Shown: positions 41,098 through 50,084, counted from the stretch's first letter. The stretch: DNA of 64,000 nt from Natrinema saccharevitans (GCF_001953745.1 NZ_LWLN01000001.1:248001-312000), one strand, 5' to 3'. The notes: generated by a model from the sequence alone, not told the origin. Made by a program: numbers and translations.

Positions 41098-41526
41098 ATG
41101 ACTGACCAACGCGCGGAGTTCCTCGCCGGCGAGCGCCCCGAGGACGTGGCGCTGTTTCTGGCCGACTCGTACGTCTCCGACGACCGCCTCGAGCAGTTCG
41201 GCGACGCCGTCGCGGACGGGACGCTGATCGTCGTCGACGGCGAGCGCGGCCGCAACGCGTTCCAGGCGGCGACCGGCACCGGGGCGATGGAGTTCGCCAA
41301 GTCCGCGATGAGTACCGAAGGGGAGATCGACGCCGACCTCGCGGGCGCGCAGTGTCCGGACGCGGGAGACGACGGCGACCACGCGATCCAGTTCGTCTTC
41401 GCCTTCGCGGAGGAACAAAACGAGGAGGTCGGCGGGATTTACGCCGACGGCGACGTGATCCACGCCTACGCCCAGTGTACCTGCGGCACGGCGTTTTCCG
41501 ACCGCTGGAACGTCACCGAGGCGTAG
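41098..41526 (+). CDS. Conserved haloarchaeal hypothetical protein (DUF5807-like)
   Basis: A 142-residue soluble alpha/beta protein: FLAGERPEDVALFLADSYVS, GTLIVVDGERGRNAFQAATG and a C-terminal Cys pair QCTCGTAFSDRW. ATG 41098 excludes a basic upstream extension. The pattern resembles haloarchaeal proteins listed only as DUFs. The Cys pair could bind metal, but no partner gene suggests a role. Confidence 0.7.
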   Translation: MTDQRAEFLAGERPEDVALFLADSYVSDDRLEQFGDAVADGTLIVVDGERGRNAFQAATGTGAMEFAKSAMSTEGEIDADLAGAQCPDAGDDGDHAIQFVFAFAEEQNEEVGGIYADGDVIHAYAQCTCGTAFSDRWNVTEA

Positions 41527-41592
41527 CTTCCGGGAGAACCCCAGTCAACGGTCGGCCACAGGCTTTTGCGTCTCACCGTCGTGTTCGCTGCC

Positions 41593-42288
41593 ATGAGCGC
41601 GACCGAAACCCCGTCCGAGACCCGCCGCGGGTTCGGTCTCTCGAGTCGGGACGCGCGGGTTATCGGCGGCGCGAGCCTGCTTATGGCGATCAACGTGATC
41701 GTGATGTACATCCTCGCGGTGACGCCGCTGGCGGCGGTCAACGACGCCCTCTTCGCGTTCCCCATCGTCGGCGCGCTCGCCTACGGCGCGGCGATCGTGG
41801 CCGGTCAGCTGGTCGCCGAGCGCGGCGTCTCCGGCGGCGATACCGGGGTCGCGGTCGTCGGGATGGTGATCCTGCAACTGGCCTTCGGCGTCTTCGGGGC
41901 CGGCGTGTTGCGGTTCGTGCCGCGGGCGTCCCAACTGACAGTTCTCGCCGTGACGGCCGTCGTCGTCGCGGTGCTGACGGCGGTCATCGCCGCCTACGTC
42001 TACGCCCGCTCGAGCGACTTCGATCACTGGGGATCGTACGCCAACTACGCCTTCATCGGCGGGCTCGTCGCCATCGCCGTCGGAACCTTCTACGCGCCGG
42101 TGTTGCTCGCCGGCTTCGTCCTGCTCTTTCTGGGCTTTCTGCTGCGACTCGGCTGGGAGATCTGGAAGGTTCGAGACGAGCGGACGGCGTCGGTCGCGCT
42201 CCAGACAATTGGCGTCTACATCGCCGTCGCCGGCGTCTTCGTCCACGTGTTGCAACTCGTGTTGCGGTACGTCGCGTCTCGAGGGTAG
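41593..42288 (+). CDS. Six- to seven-helix membrane protein, unknown
   Basis: A 231-residue polytopic membrane protein with hydrophobic segments near residues 25-47, 55-72, 85-105, 110-133, 145-185 (two) and 205-225. The soluble N-terminus is short. It starts 66 nt after the DUF5807-like gene on the same strand. No substrate or cofactor motif is visible. Confidence 0.75.
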   Translation: MSATETPSETRRGFGLSSRDARVIGGASLLMAINVIVMYILAVTPLAAVNDALFAFPIVGALAYGAAIVAGQLVAERGVSGGDTGVAVVGMVILQLAFGVFGAGVLRFVPRASQLTVLAVTAVVVAVLTAVIAAYVYARSSDFDHWGSYANYAFIGGLVAIAVGTFYAPVLLAGFVLLFLGFLLRLGWEIWKVRDERTASVALQTIGVYIAVAGVFVHVLQLVLRYVASRG

Positions 42289-42641
42289 GGGCGTACTCGA
42301 GCGATTGTTTCACAAACGGAGTGAGCGATACGGAACGTGGCTGTGGGACGGAGGTCTGCTATCGGGGCAACACGGAGGGGCCACGCCCTCCCCAGCCGAT
42401 TTCTCCCCACGGGTGCATCGCACCCGTTCGGATGGTTCGCGGGACCTGTGGTCCCGCGCTAACGCTCGGTCGCGAGATTCCCTCGCTCATCCCTCGCACA
42501 GTGTCGTCTCCCGTCCTCACTATCGTTCGGCCGGTCGACAGTGCGCGCCACCGCATACCAGCCGGTCAGCACGGAGTGATGCCTCGGTGGCTTCGCTCTC
42601 GGTAGCAAGAGAAAAACCGGTATGGGCGCTCTTCGAGCCGA
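42289..42641. other. Intergenic region with tandem hairpins between convergent genes
   Basis: No gene is supported. Two perfect hairpins occur: GGGTGC-ATC-GCACCC (42411-42425) and GCGGGACC-TGT-GGTCCCGC (42439-42457). The location between convergent 3' ends suits transcription termination or transcript protection. Confidence 0.55.
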
Positions 42642-43910
42642 TCAGCTCTCGCTGGTGTCGCCGCTCTCGTCTTCGTCCGCTTCGTCGACGACCTCGCGGA
42701 ACGCGTCGAGGATGACCTGTTTCGTCACCGCGCCGCGGGTCGTCCAGTGGTTCGCGAAGTCGAGCATGTCGTCGTAGACGTCGGGCTTGCAGCCGGCGGC
42801 CTTCGGGTGGCCGCCGCCGTTTACCTTCCCCGCGACCTCGTGGCAGCGGTCGAACGCGTCGGTGCCCCGGATCGAGGCCGAGCCGGCGGGTTTGACGATC
42901 ACCGAGGCGTCGGCCCCTTCCTCGCGCATCGCCTCCGCGACCTCGTTTTGCGAACAGCGGCCGTAGGTCACGCCGACGGTGTAGCCGCCGATCTCGCGGT
43001 ACTCGGCGCGCCCGACCGCCCGGTCGATCAGCGCCTCCTTCTCGACGCGGCGTTCGGCGATGAAGTCTGCGACCCACGCGGGCAGGTCGGCGCCGTACTC
43101 GCGGACGACCTCGACGTACTCCGCGGGGTCGGTCCAGTAGGCGTAGTCCGCCAGGTCGTCGCTGCGGGGGTCCTCGCGCAGCCAGAGGTCGTGGTCCCGC
43201 GTCACGGCGGCCAGTTCCTCGTACATCGGGTCGAACTCGTACTCGAGCGAGCGATAGACCACGTCGGCGGAACACTCCTCCTCGGAGTCGCCGATCGCGA
43301 GGTCGACGCCGGCCTCGCGGACCGCCGCCGCGACGTCGTCGCCCCACTGATGGTGGTCGTACCACGAGACGCGATCGGCCGTCTCGAGCGCCGCGTCGAG
43401 TTCCGACTCGACGTACTCGTATCTGTCCGGCGCGAGGTCACAGACGTAGAGATCGATCCCCTCGTCGCCGTACTCGGCGACGCGAGCGAGCGCGTCCTCG
43501 ACGTCGTGGGGACTGGCCGGAAGCAACGCGACGCCGTGGGGCGTCGGATCGGATTCCGCGAGCGGGTCGTCGGCCTCGCCGACCGCGACCGCCAGTTCCG
43601 CCTCGTCGCCGTCGTCGGTCGCGTCGGCTGCCGGCTCGGCCTCGTCGTCGCTCGCAGCGCCCTCGTCCGCGTCGTCGGGCTCTGGTACGTTTCCCACGTC
43701 GTCGTAGGCCTCCCGGAGCAGGGCCACGCAGGCCAGTCCGTCGGCGTCCGGATCCGCGACGACGGCGACCTCGGCCCCCTCGAGGGCGACCGCGGCCTGC
43801 TGTTCTTCTAAGTCCTCCTCGAGGTCGTCTGGCAGAAAGAAGCCGGTTCCCGGGAGGACGGATTTCCGCGAGAGGGGGAGATCGCCGCTCTCGATGAGTT
43901 CGTCGTACAT
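42642..43910 (-). CDS. DHH-family phosphoesterase
   Basis: A 422-residue DHH/DHHA1 protein (RecJ-like or oligoribonuclease-like). The N-terminal Asp motif VADPDADGLACVALLREAY, the DHH motif WYDHHQWGDD and the C-terminal DHHA1 GGGHPKAAG box are present. A long acidic insertion (about residues 80-130) separates motifs. Substrates of such archaeal proteins include short RNAs and single-stranded DNA. ATG 43910 is used; an in-frame start at 43937 would add nine residues. Confidence 0.88.
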   Translation of the reverse strand: MYDELIESGDLPLSRKSVLPGTGFFLPDDLEEDLEEQQAAVALEGAEVAVVADPDADGLACVALLREAYDDVGNVPEPDDADEGAASDDEAEPAADATDDGDEAELAVAVGEADDPLAESDPTPHGVALLPASPHDVEDALARVAEYGDEGIDLYVCDLAPDRYEYVESELDAALETADRVSWYDHHQWGDDVAAAVREAGVDLAIGDSEEECSADVVYRSLEYEFDPMYEELAAVTRDHDLWLREDPRSDDLADYAYWTDPAEYVEVVREYGADLPAWVADFIAERRVEKEALIDRAVGRAEYREIGGYTVGVTYGRCSQNEVAEAMREEGADASVIVKPAGSASIRGTDAFDRCHEVAGKVNGGGHPKAAGCKPDVYDDMLDFANHWTTRGAVTKQVILDAFREVVDEADEDESGDTSES

Positions 43911-43988
43911 GCTTCCCCGTGGGTCATCGGTGGGCAAGTAACCGCCGGTCTCGAGAGCGCCGCGGGCCGGCAGCGGCGGCCCGCGGAG

Positions 43989-44447
43989 TCAGGCGTCGAC
44001 CGCCGCCTCGTCGCCGTCGTCGGCCGGATCGAGCTGACGGACGGTCAACACGGGCACGGGCGAGGTGCGGACGACCCGCTCGGCGACGCTGCCCAGCAGG
44101 AGCCGGTTCTCGCCGTGGCGACCGCGGGTTCCGGTCGCGACGACGTCGGCGTCGACCTCGCGGGCGTACTCGCAGATCTCGGCGGCGGGCCGGCCGTCGC
44201 GGATCGCGGTCGTCACTCCCCTGTCGGCTCGGTCCTCGACGGTGGCAAGCGCCGCGTCCGAGGTCGTCTCGAGGGCGGTGCGGAGTTCGTCCCGGAGCTG
44301 CTGGGGCGAGGCGTCGACCTCGCTGGCGTCGACCACCGAGAGGGCGTGGACGTCGGCCTCGAAGCGGGCGGCGAGATCGAGCGCGACGTCGACCGCCCGT
44401 TTGACGCTGTCGGAGCCGTCGGTCGCGACCACGACGGTATCGAACAT
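43989..44447 (-). CDS. Universal stress protein (UspA family)
   Basis: A 152-residue UspA domain: FDTVVVATDGSDSVKRAVDV, HALSVVDASE and the ATP-binding GTRGRHGENRLLLGSVAERV followed by SPVPVLTV. The GxxGxxxxxxGS site is intact, so it should bind ATP. Divergent from another UspA-like gene at 44562. Confidence 0.92.
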   Translation of the reverse strand: MFDTVVVATDGSDSVKRAVDVALDLAARFEADVHALSVVDASEVDASPQQLRDELRTALETTSDAALATVEDRADRGVTTAIRDGRPAAEICEYAREVDADVVATGTRGRHGENRLLLGSVAERVVRTSPVPVLTVRQLDPADDGDEAAVDA

Positions 44448-44561
44448 AGCGGGGGGTTTCGCTCGCGAGCGCTTAAACTTCCCCGTTCGACGGGGCGAAC
44501 GGCTGCCGGCGCGCCGCCGCGGTGGGGTGGCTTTTTCATGCCGGCCCACCCACTGCCGCGT

Positions 44562-45020
44562 ATGGACGCCAGCGAGCCGTTTACCGTCGACACCGTCCTC
44601 GCGACGGTCGACGGGAGCGAGGAGTCAGCCACCGCCGTCGAGTACGCCGTCGCCGTCGCCGACCGCTACGACGCCAGCGTCCACGCGCTGTTCGTCCTCG
44701 GACGCGGGGTCGTCCGCGGGTTAGACGCCGGCACGGTCGACGAGACGGACGTCGCGGAGACGACCCAGGAGTTCTTCGACGACGTCCGCCGGATCGCCGA
44801 CGACGCGGGCGTCGACCTCGCGACCTCAGTCGACGACGGCTTCTCGCAGACGCGCAAGACCCGCCACCCCGGCAACGTCGTCCTCGACACGGCCGACGCC
44901 GTCGACGCCGACTTCGTCGTCCTCCCTCGGGAGCCGGTCACCGGCACCGAGGCGGAGGTCCTGGAGCAGGCGGCCGAGTACGTCCTCTCCTACGCGAGCC
45001 AGCCCGTGCTGTCGGTATAG
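44562..45020 (+). CDS. Universal stress protein-like, divergent
   Basis: A 152-residue UspA-fold protein: FTVDTVLATVDGSEESATAV and ASVHALFVLGRGVVRGL, closing with YASQPVLSV. The usual ATP-binding GxxGxxxxxxGS stretch is replaced by PREPVTGTEAEVLEQAAEYV, so ATP binding is doubtful. An upstream in-frame ATG at 44538 is possible. Confidence 0.85.
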   Translation: MDASEPFTVDTVLATVDGSEESATAVEYAVAVADRYDASVHALFVLGRGVVRGLDAGTVDETDVAETTQEFFDDVRRIADDAGVDLATSVDDGFSQTRKTRHPGNVVLDTADAVDADFVVLPREPVTGTEAEVLEQAAEYVLSYASQPVLSV

Positions 45021-45039
45021 CGAGGGCGCCAGCTCCGGC

Positions 45040-45615
45040 TCAGTCCTCGGTCTCGAGCAGGATCGCCATCTCCTGTTCGAAGCTCTCGGTGCCGGTCGAC
45101 TCGAACCCGACCCGTTCGTAGAGGGCGATCGCCGGGTTGTTCCAGCGCTCGACGGTCAGCCAGACGCGTTCGATCCCGATCTCGGCCGCGTAGCCCAGCA
45201 GATTCTCGAGCAACACGGTGCCGATCCCGGCCTGCTGATAGGCCTGCAGGACGAAAATCGCCAGCTCCCACTCGATGTCGGCGTTGTCCTCGATCGCCGA
45301 CGGATCGTCGGTGTCGGGGACCAACATCGCGTGGCCGATGGCGTCGTCCTCGTGGGAGGCGACGACGTTGACGCTGTCCTCGCCGATCGTCTCGAGCCAG
45401 TTGCGGATGCGGCTCTCGCCGGTCGGCGGAATGCCCTGTGCCCGATCGGCGGGATCGAACTCGAGGTACATCTCGACGACGTCCTCGAGTTCACCCTCGG
45501 CGAACGAGCCGACGGCGCGGATCTCGATGGCGCGATCCTCGCGGTCCTCGATCGTCGCCGGCGGCGCGGGAAACGGTCCGGACGGTTCGTCCGGGTACTG
45601 ACGCGACCCCGACAT
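45040..45615 (-). CDS. GNAT-family N-acetyltransferase
   Basis: A 191-residue GNAT protein. The acetyl-CoA binding motif A is ELAIFVLQAYQQAGIGTVLL, and the C-terminal ERWNNPAIALYERVGFESTG is typical. An acidic N-terminus (about 40 residues) precedes the domain. It is 2 nt downstream of a UspA gene on the same strand, suggesting a stress-related operon. Substrate unknown. Confidence 0.88.
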   Translation of the reverse strand: MSGSRQYPDEPSGPFPAPPATIEDREDRAIEIRAVGSFAEGELEDVVEMYLEFDPADRAQGIPPTGESRIRNWLETIGEDSVNVVASHEDDAIGHAMLVPDTDDPSAIEDNADIEWELAIFVLQAYQQAGIGTVLLENLLGYAAEIGIERVWLTVERWNNPAIALYERVGFESTGTESFEQEMAILLETED

Positions 45616-45617
45616 CG

Positions 45618-45989
45618 TTATCGCACCAACTTGACGGTCGTGGGGGCGTTCAGCAGGACGAACTCGGTGATCGGCCCGAGCTGTATCTTCCCCATCGGGC
45701 TCAGCGTCCCGCCGCCGATGACCAGCTGGTCGTACTCGCCCTGTTCGGCGTAATCGACGAGCGCGCTGCCCGGATCGCCCTCGAGTTTTTCGACGGGTCT
45801 GTCCTCGAGGCCGGCCTCGTCGAGGGCCTCGCGGGCCTGCTGGTACATTTCGTCTTGCGATCGCTTCGACTCGGGCTTGTCGACGATGACGACGGTCAGG
45901 TCGTCGCCGACGTCGGTCGTTCGCTCGATCGTCCGTCGGAGCGTCTTCACCGACTCGTCGCTCCCGCCGAGACCCAGTAACACGTTCAT
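45618..45989 (-). CDS. Short universal stress protein
   Basis: A 123-residue UspA-fold protein beginning MNVLLGLGGSDESVKTLRRT and ending with YDQLVIGGGTLSPMGKIQLG, FVLLNAPTTVKLVR. The glycine-rich site IGGGxxSPxGKIxLG is a reduced ATP-binding loop. It precedes the GNAT gene by 2 nt. Confidence 0.85.
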   Translation of the reverse strand: MNVLLGLGGSDESVKTLRRTIERTTDVGDDLTVVIVDKPESKRSQDEMYQQAREALDEAGLEDRPVEKLEGDPGSALVDYAEQGEYDQLVIGGGTLSPMGKIQLGPITEFVLLNAPTTVKLVR

Positions 45990-46101
45990 GCACGTGACTG
46001 TGAGCCGATACACGAAAACGGTTGTGCCCCGTTTCGCCGAACTGCGGCGACCGAACCGTTCGCGGGCCGGCCGATCGCAGACGTTGTGCAGGACGACGCT
46101 G

Positions 46102-46107
46102 TTAAGA
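46102..46107 (+). promoter_or_regulatory. TATA box of AAA+ ATPase gene
   Basis: TTAAGA lies 25-30 nt before ATG 46132, the spacing expected of a leaderless haloarchaeal transcript. Confidence 0.5.
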
Positions 46108-46131
46108 GCGTGTAGTGAATACGTTGACCGA

Positions 46132-47595
46132 ATGAGTGACGCAGCGCTCGATGTCGTGGAGTTTCTGCTCACGACGAGCGTGTATTCGGACGACCGGACG
46201 CTAGACGAGAACGATCTCCCGCCGGCGTTTCGCCGGGTCTACTGGACCGGCGGCGTCGACGAGGACGGGGACGACGGGGGCTCGAGCCGCAAACCCGCGG
46301 GCATCGATCGCCCGCTCTCGGTCACCACCACGACTGCCCGCGAGGCGACCGACGTCGACCGGCCGTGGGAAGCCGTCTCCGACCTGATGTTCACCGAGCG
46401 CGACGAGTTCTCGGGGACGATCACCCTCGCCCAACGGGACATGGCCGAGGAGTGGTTCGCCGAACGCGTCGACGCGGAGCGCCTGCTGGAGAACCCGACG
46501 CTGGCGAAACACTTCGAGCGCCACGACGACTACGACGTCGACGTCTCCCACGAGGAAGCGCGGGAGCGAAACCGACCGATCCAGGCCGACCGAGTCTGGA
46601 TCGACGGCCTGCTGAACGAGTACTTCGACGAGGAGGAAGACGAGGAGATGTTGGACCTCGTGGAGGTGCGCGCGCCCGAGGAGGTCGACATGTCGCTGGA
46701 CGACCTCGTGCTGACCGACGACCAGCAGAACGAACTCGACAAGATCTCGAAGGCCATCGAACACCGCGACTACCTCGCGGATATCGGCCTGCGCGAGATC
46801 GGAAAGCTGCTGTTCGTCGGACCGCCGGGGACCGGGAAGACCTCGACCGCACAGGCGCTCGCACAGGACATGGACCTGCCGTTCGTCGAGGTCAAGCTCT
46901 CGATGATCACCTCGCAGTACTTAGGCGAGACGGCGAAAAACGTCGACAAGACGTTCGAGGTCGCCAAGCGACTCTCGCCGTGTATCCTCTTTATCGACGA
47001 GTTCGACTTCGTCGCCAAGACCCGCCGTAGCGACGAACACGCCGCGCTGAAGCGAGCGGTCAACACCCTCCTCAAGAGCATCGACAACATCTCGCTCATC
47101 GAGGACGACGTCTTGCTCATCGGGGCGACCAACCACCCCGACCAGCTCGACGACGCCGCCTGGCGGCGCTTCGACGAGATCATCAACTTCCCCAAACCCG
47201 ACCAGGGCATGCGGGCGGACATCCTCGGACTCATCACCCGGACGATGGACATCGACGAGTTCGACCCCCAGCTCATCGCCGACGTCACCGAGGGGCTGAC
47301 CGGCAGCGACCTCCGGATGGTCCTCCGGGAGGCGGTCCTCGAGGCCCTCACCGAGGACCGGACGACGCTGACCCAGCAGGACCTCCTGAACGCCGTCGAG
47401 GAGTTCGAGGAACGAGACACGTTAAAGAACATGGACATGATGGGGGGCGACCACGACGCGCTGGTCGCCGGCGGCGACCTCGACAAGGCCAGCGACGGTG
47501 GTGAGCCGAGCGACGCGAGGCGATCCTCGTCGGACCGCGGGTCCGACGGTGGGCATTCTCACGACCACGATCACGATCACGATCACGACCACTGA
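46132..47595 (+). CDS. AAA+ ATPase with His-rich C-terminal tail
   Basis: A 487-residue single-ring AAA+ protein. An N-terminal helical domain (about 1-180) precedes the ATPase: Walker A GPPGTGKT (230-237), Walker B ILFIDEFD (285-292), sensor 1 LLIGATNHPDQLDD, the RR arginine finger region AAWRRFDEI and sensor 2 GLTGSDLRMVLREAV. The pore-loop region MITSQYLGET resembles Cdc48/katanin-type unfoldases. The tail ends in an alternating His-Asp run (about residues 475-487) likely to bind divalent metal. The substrate is unknown. Confidence 0.9.
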   Translation: MSDAALDVVEFLLTTSVYSDDRTLDENDLPPAFRRVYWTGGVDEDGDDGGSSRKPAGIDRPLSVTTTTAREATDVDRPWEAVSDLMFTERDEFSGTITLAQRDMAEEWFAERVDAERLLENPTLAKHFERHDDYDVDVSHEEARERNRPIQADRVWIDGLLNEYFDEEEDEEMLDLVEVRAPEEVDMSLDDLVLTDDQQNELDKISKAIEHRDYLADIGLREIGKLLFVGPPGTGKTSTAQALAQDMDLPFVEVKLSMITSQYLGETAKNVDKTFEVAKRLSPCILFIDEFDFVAKTRRSDEHAALKRAVNTLLKSIDNISLIEDDVLLIGATNHPDQLDDAAWRRFDEIINFPKPDQGMRADILGLITRTMDIDEFDPQLIADVTEGLTGSDLRMVLREAVLEALTEDRTTLTQQDLLNAVEEFEERDTLKNMDMMGGDHDALVAGGDLDKASDGGEPSDARRSSSDRGSDGGHSHDHDHDHDHDH

Positions 47596-47758
47596 GCGCT
47601 GCGCCGCTCGTTCGAGCCGTACCGATCCGTTTTCTCGGTGAGTTCGATGCTCCCTCGAGCGCTGGCTCCGAGTCGACGGCGCGACCCGGACTCGCATCGC
47701 GAACGCGGGGACGAGGACGACCCGGGACGGCGGAGCGCCCGTTCCGCGGGGAATACCC

Positions 47759-47766
47759 TTTATGCG
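47759..47766 (+). promoter_or_regulatory. TATA box before 47787 gene
   Basis: CTTTATGC is centred about 25 nt upstream of ATG 47787, consistent with a short-leader or leaderless transcript. Confidence 0.45.
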
Positions 47767-47786
47767 ACGGCTGTCAAGACACCCCT

Positions 47787-48116
47787 ATGAGCGATAGCGA
47801 GCCACAGGGCGACGCCGCGGCGACGTTCGCGGCCCGGGCACAGGCCGACCACGGCGAGGCGATCCGCGACCTCGTCGTCTTCGGCGACGCCCCCCGGGGT
47901 GACGACCGCGGCGTCCACGCGTCGGTCGAGGTACTGCTGGTCCTCGAGGAGCCGGATCCGGAACGCGAGCGGCGACTCGAGGCGCTGGCCGAGCGGACCG
48001 GGGCCGAACACGGCGTCGTCTTCGAGGTACACGTCCTGCCGGTCGACCGGGTCGAGGCGAATTCGGACCACCCGTTCATCCGGACGGCGCTCGAGAAAGG
48101 GCGATCGTATGTGTAG
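47787..48116 (+). CDS. Degenerate nucleotidyltransferase-like protein
   Basis: A 109-residue protein. RDLVVFGDAPRGDDRGVHAS then VEVLLVLE recalls the strand-loop-strand GSxxxGxxxxxSDxDL core of minimal nucleotidyltransferases, but GS is GD and the DxD pair is not clear. Catalysis is doubtful. It is upstream of the PhnP-like hydrolase on the same strand (69 nt gap). Confidence 0.6.
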   Translation: MSDSEPQGDAAATFAARAQADHGEAIRDLVVFGDAPRGDDRGVHASVEVLLVLEEPDPERERRLEALAERTGAEHGVVFEVHVLPVDRVEANSDHPFIRTALEKGRSYV

Positions 48117-48185
48117 GCGACGAGCCGGGAGTCGCGACCCCTTCGAGCCGACCCGCCGCAGCGCCGCTGGAGGGACGAACTGACG

Positions 48186-49010
48186 ATGCGGGTGACGCTT
48201 CTCGGGACCGGGGACACGACCGGGACGCCCACCGTCGGCTGCGACTGCGACACCTGCGACGCCGCTCGAGAGCGCGGCGTCGAGCGCACGCGCTTTTCGG
48301 TCCACGTCGAGAACGAGCGCGTCGACGAGTCGCTGCTGATCGACTTCAGCCCCGACTTCCGGTACCAGTTCCTCCGCGACGAGGTCCCCCTGCCCGACGC
48401 CGCCGTCATCACCCACATTCACTTCGACCACCTCGACGGGCTGGGCAACGTCTTCCGCGTGCTGGACTCCCTCGAGATCTACGCGGCCGACGAGACCGAT
48501 CCCGAGACGGGCAAGAGCGTCGCCGAGACGGTCGACGACGACTACCACTACCTCGATCCGCTCACGGTCGTCCCGACGACGCCCCTCGAGACGGTCCGGG
48601 TCTGCGGGCTCGACGTGACGCTGGTGCCGGTCGACCACCCGCCGCTGGTCTGTTACGGCCTCTCCGTCGAGGACCCCGTGACGGGCGCGAAGCTGTCGAT
48701 CACGGGCGATACGAGCTACAACGTCCCCGAAGCGTCGCGGGCGGTGCTTGCCGACGCCGACCTCCTGCTGGCCGACGGTATCGTCCCGGCGAGCCTGGCC
48801 GACTACCACCCGCTCGGCGGCCGTCACGAAGGCCCCGACGGCGTCGCTCGAACGTTCGGGACGAAACACATGACTCGCGAGGGCGCGCTCGCGCTGGCCG
48901 AGGAACTGAACGCCGACCGGACGCGGCTGGTCCACCTCGCGCACTTCTACCCCGCGGACGAGGCGTTCGCGGAGCCGCTGGCGGTCGACGGCGAGGTCTA
49001 CGAGCTGTAG
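48186..49010 (+). CDS. PhnP-like metallo-beta-lactamase hydrolase
   Basis: A 274-residue MBL phosphodiesterase of the PhnP/tRNase Z-like type. It has the N-terminal GTGDTTGTPTVGCDCDTCDA zinc-knuckle (CxCxxC), then ITHIHFDHLDGL (HxHxDH), VPVDHPPL, LSITGDTSYN and the closing LVHLAHFYP. PhnP enzymes hydrolyse cyclic phosphodiesters; here no phn genes are near, so the substrate is open. Confidence 0.88.
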   Translation: MRVTLLGTGDTTGTPTVGCDCDTCDAARERGVERTRFSVHVENERVDESLLIDFSPDFRYQFLRDEVPLPDAAVITHIHFDHLDGLGNVFRVLDSLEIYAADETDPETGKSVAETVDDDYHYLDPLTVVPTTPLETVRVCGLDVTLVPVDHPPLVCYGLSVEDPVTGAKLSITGDTSYNVPEASRAVLADADLLLADGIVPASLADYHPLGGRHEGPDGVARTFGTKHMTREGALALAEELNADRTRLVHLAHFYPADEAFAEPLAVDGEVYEL

Positions 49011-49079
49011 TGTAGGTCGACCGGCTCAGCGACCGCGACGGCAAGCGCTCGAGGCTCGAGCGACGGCCCCTCTCCCCGG

Positions 49080-50084
49080 TTACCCGAACCGATCGAGTCC
49101 GGCCTGTCGCCGCCGCTTGCCGTCCGGATCGGCTTCCCAGGCGGTCCGGCGGTCGCGTTCGGCCTCGAGGTCGACCGCCATCTCGGCCGCCGACCCCGGT
49201 TCGTGGCCCGGACAGTCCGGGCCGCACTCCGAGTTGGCGTCGACGACTCGGTCCTTCCACTCGCAGTACGGCACCGTCGCTCCGCTCGCGCCGTCGGGAC
49301 GACAGGCCTCGCAGTCGGGAAACTGGTAGGTCCGCCAGCCCTTGCCGTAGGCCCGTTCGGCGAGGCGGCGGCGCGCCCGCGCCTTCGCGTCGGGTGAGAC
49401 GACCTCGATCTCCGTCCGTCCCGCGTGGGAGGTGAGCGGCTCGATCCCGGGTTCGTCGGGGGCGAGCGGCGCGGGCTCGCGGATCACCTCGATCTCGAGG
49501 CCGTCGCCCGCGGCGGCCTCGTCGCGGTGGACCCGCCAGACGCCGACCGCGTCGGGGAGCCGGTGCAGGTGCGCGCGCGTGACGTAGCTCTCGGTCGCGA
49601 GGATCGCCTCGTCGACCAGCGCGAGGCCCACGTCGGTCCGCAGTTGGGCCTCGAGGTCGCCGGGCCGCCCCAGGTCGGGCTTGTTCTCGATCCCGACGAT
49701 GCGGTCGTACCAGTCGGGGTAGCGGGCGACCTGCCGGACGTACTCGCGGTTGCTAGCCGCGCTTGCCTCGCGGTCGCGTTCGAAGAAGCCGATCTCGAGG
49801 GCCCGCTCGGTGGCGCTGCGGGCGCGCTCGGGGTGGCAGTCGAAGGCCGCTTTCCAGTAGCGGGCCCGCCCGGTGCCGACCGCCGACTCGATGGCGGCGT
49901 CGGGGATCGTCTCGCCGGTGAGTTCGATCCGATCGTCGAACTCGGGACCCGGCTCGACGCGGACCACGTCGAGGATCCGGCCGCCGGGATCGGCCACGCT
50001 GCCCCCGAGCTGGCGGGCGACGATCCCATCGGCGCGCTGCTCGAGATGGGCACACAACTCGAGTTCGAACGCGAACTCGGACAC
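49080..50084 (-). CDS. Cysteine-rich PD-(D/E)XK-like hypothetical protein (DUF5787-like)
   Basis: A 334-residue protein. Asp39 (RILDVVRV), IVGIENKPD (Glu133, Lys135) and LEAQLRTD (Gln147) are spaced like a PD-(D/E)XK nuclease core. The C-terminus carries five cysteines (258, 261, 274, 287, 291) in CEAC, YCEW and ECGPDC, suggesting a zinc or iron-sulfur cluster. A GTG start at 50084 (VSEFAFELELCAHLEQ) is chosen because the longer frame to 50156 adds a basic Arg-rich stretch. It is divergent from eif2g. Nuclease activity is a prediction. Confidence 0.7.
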   Translation of the reverse strand: MSEFAFELELCAHLEQRADGIVARQLGGSVADPGGRILDVVRVEPGPEFDDRIELTGETIPDAAIESAVGTGRARYWKAAFDCHPERARSATERALEIGFFERDREASAASNREYVRQVARYPDWYDRIVGIENKPDLGRPGDLEAQLRTDVGLALVDEAILATESYVTRAHLHRLPDAVGVWRVHRDEAAAGDGLEIEVIREPAPLAPDEPGIEPLTSHAGRTEIEVVSPDAKARARRRLAERAYGKGWRTYQFPDCEACRPDGASGATVPYCEWKDRVVDANSECGPDCPGHEPGSAAEMAVDLEAERDRRTAWEADPDGKRRRQAGLDRFG

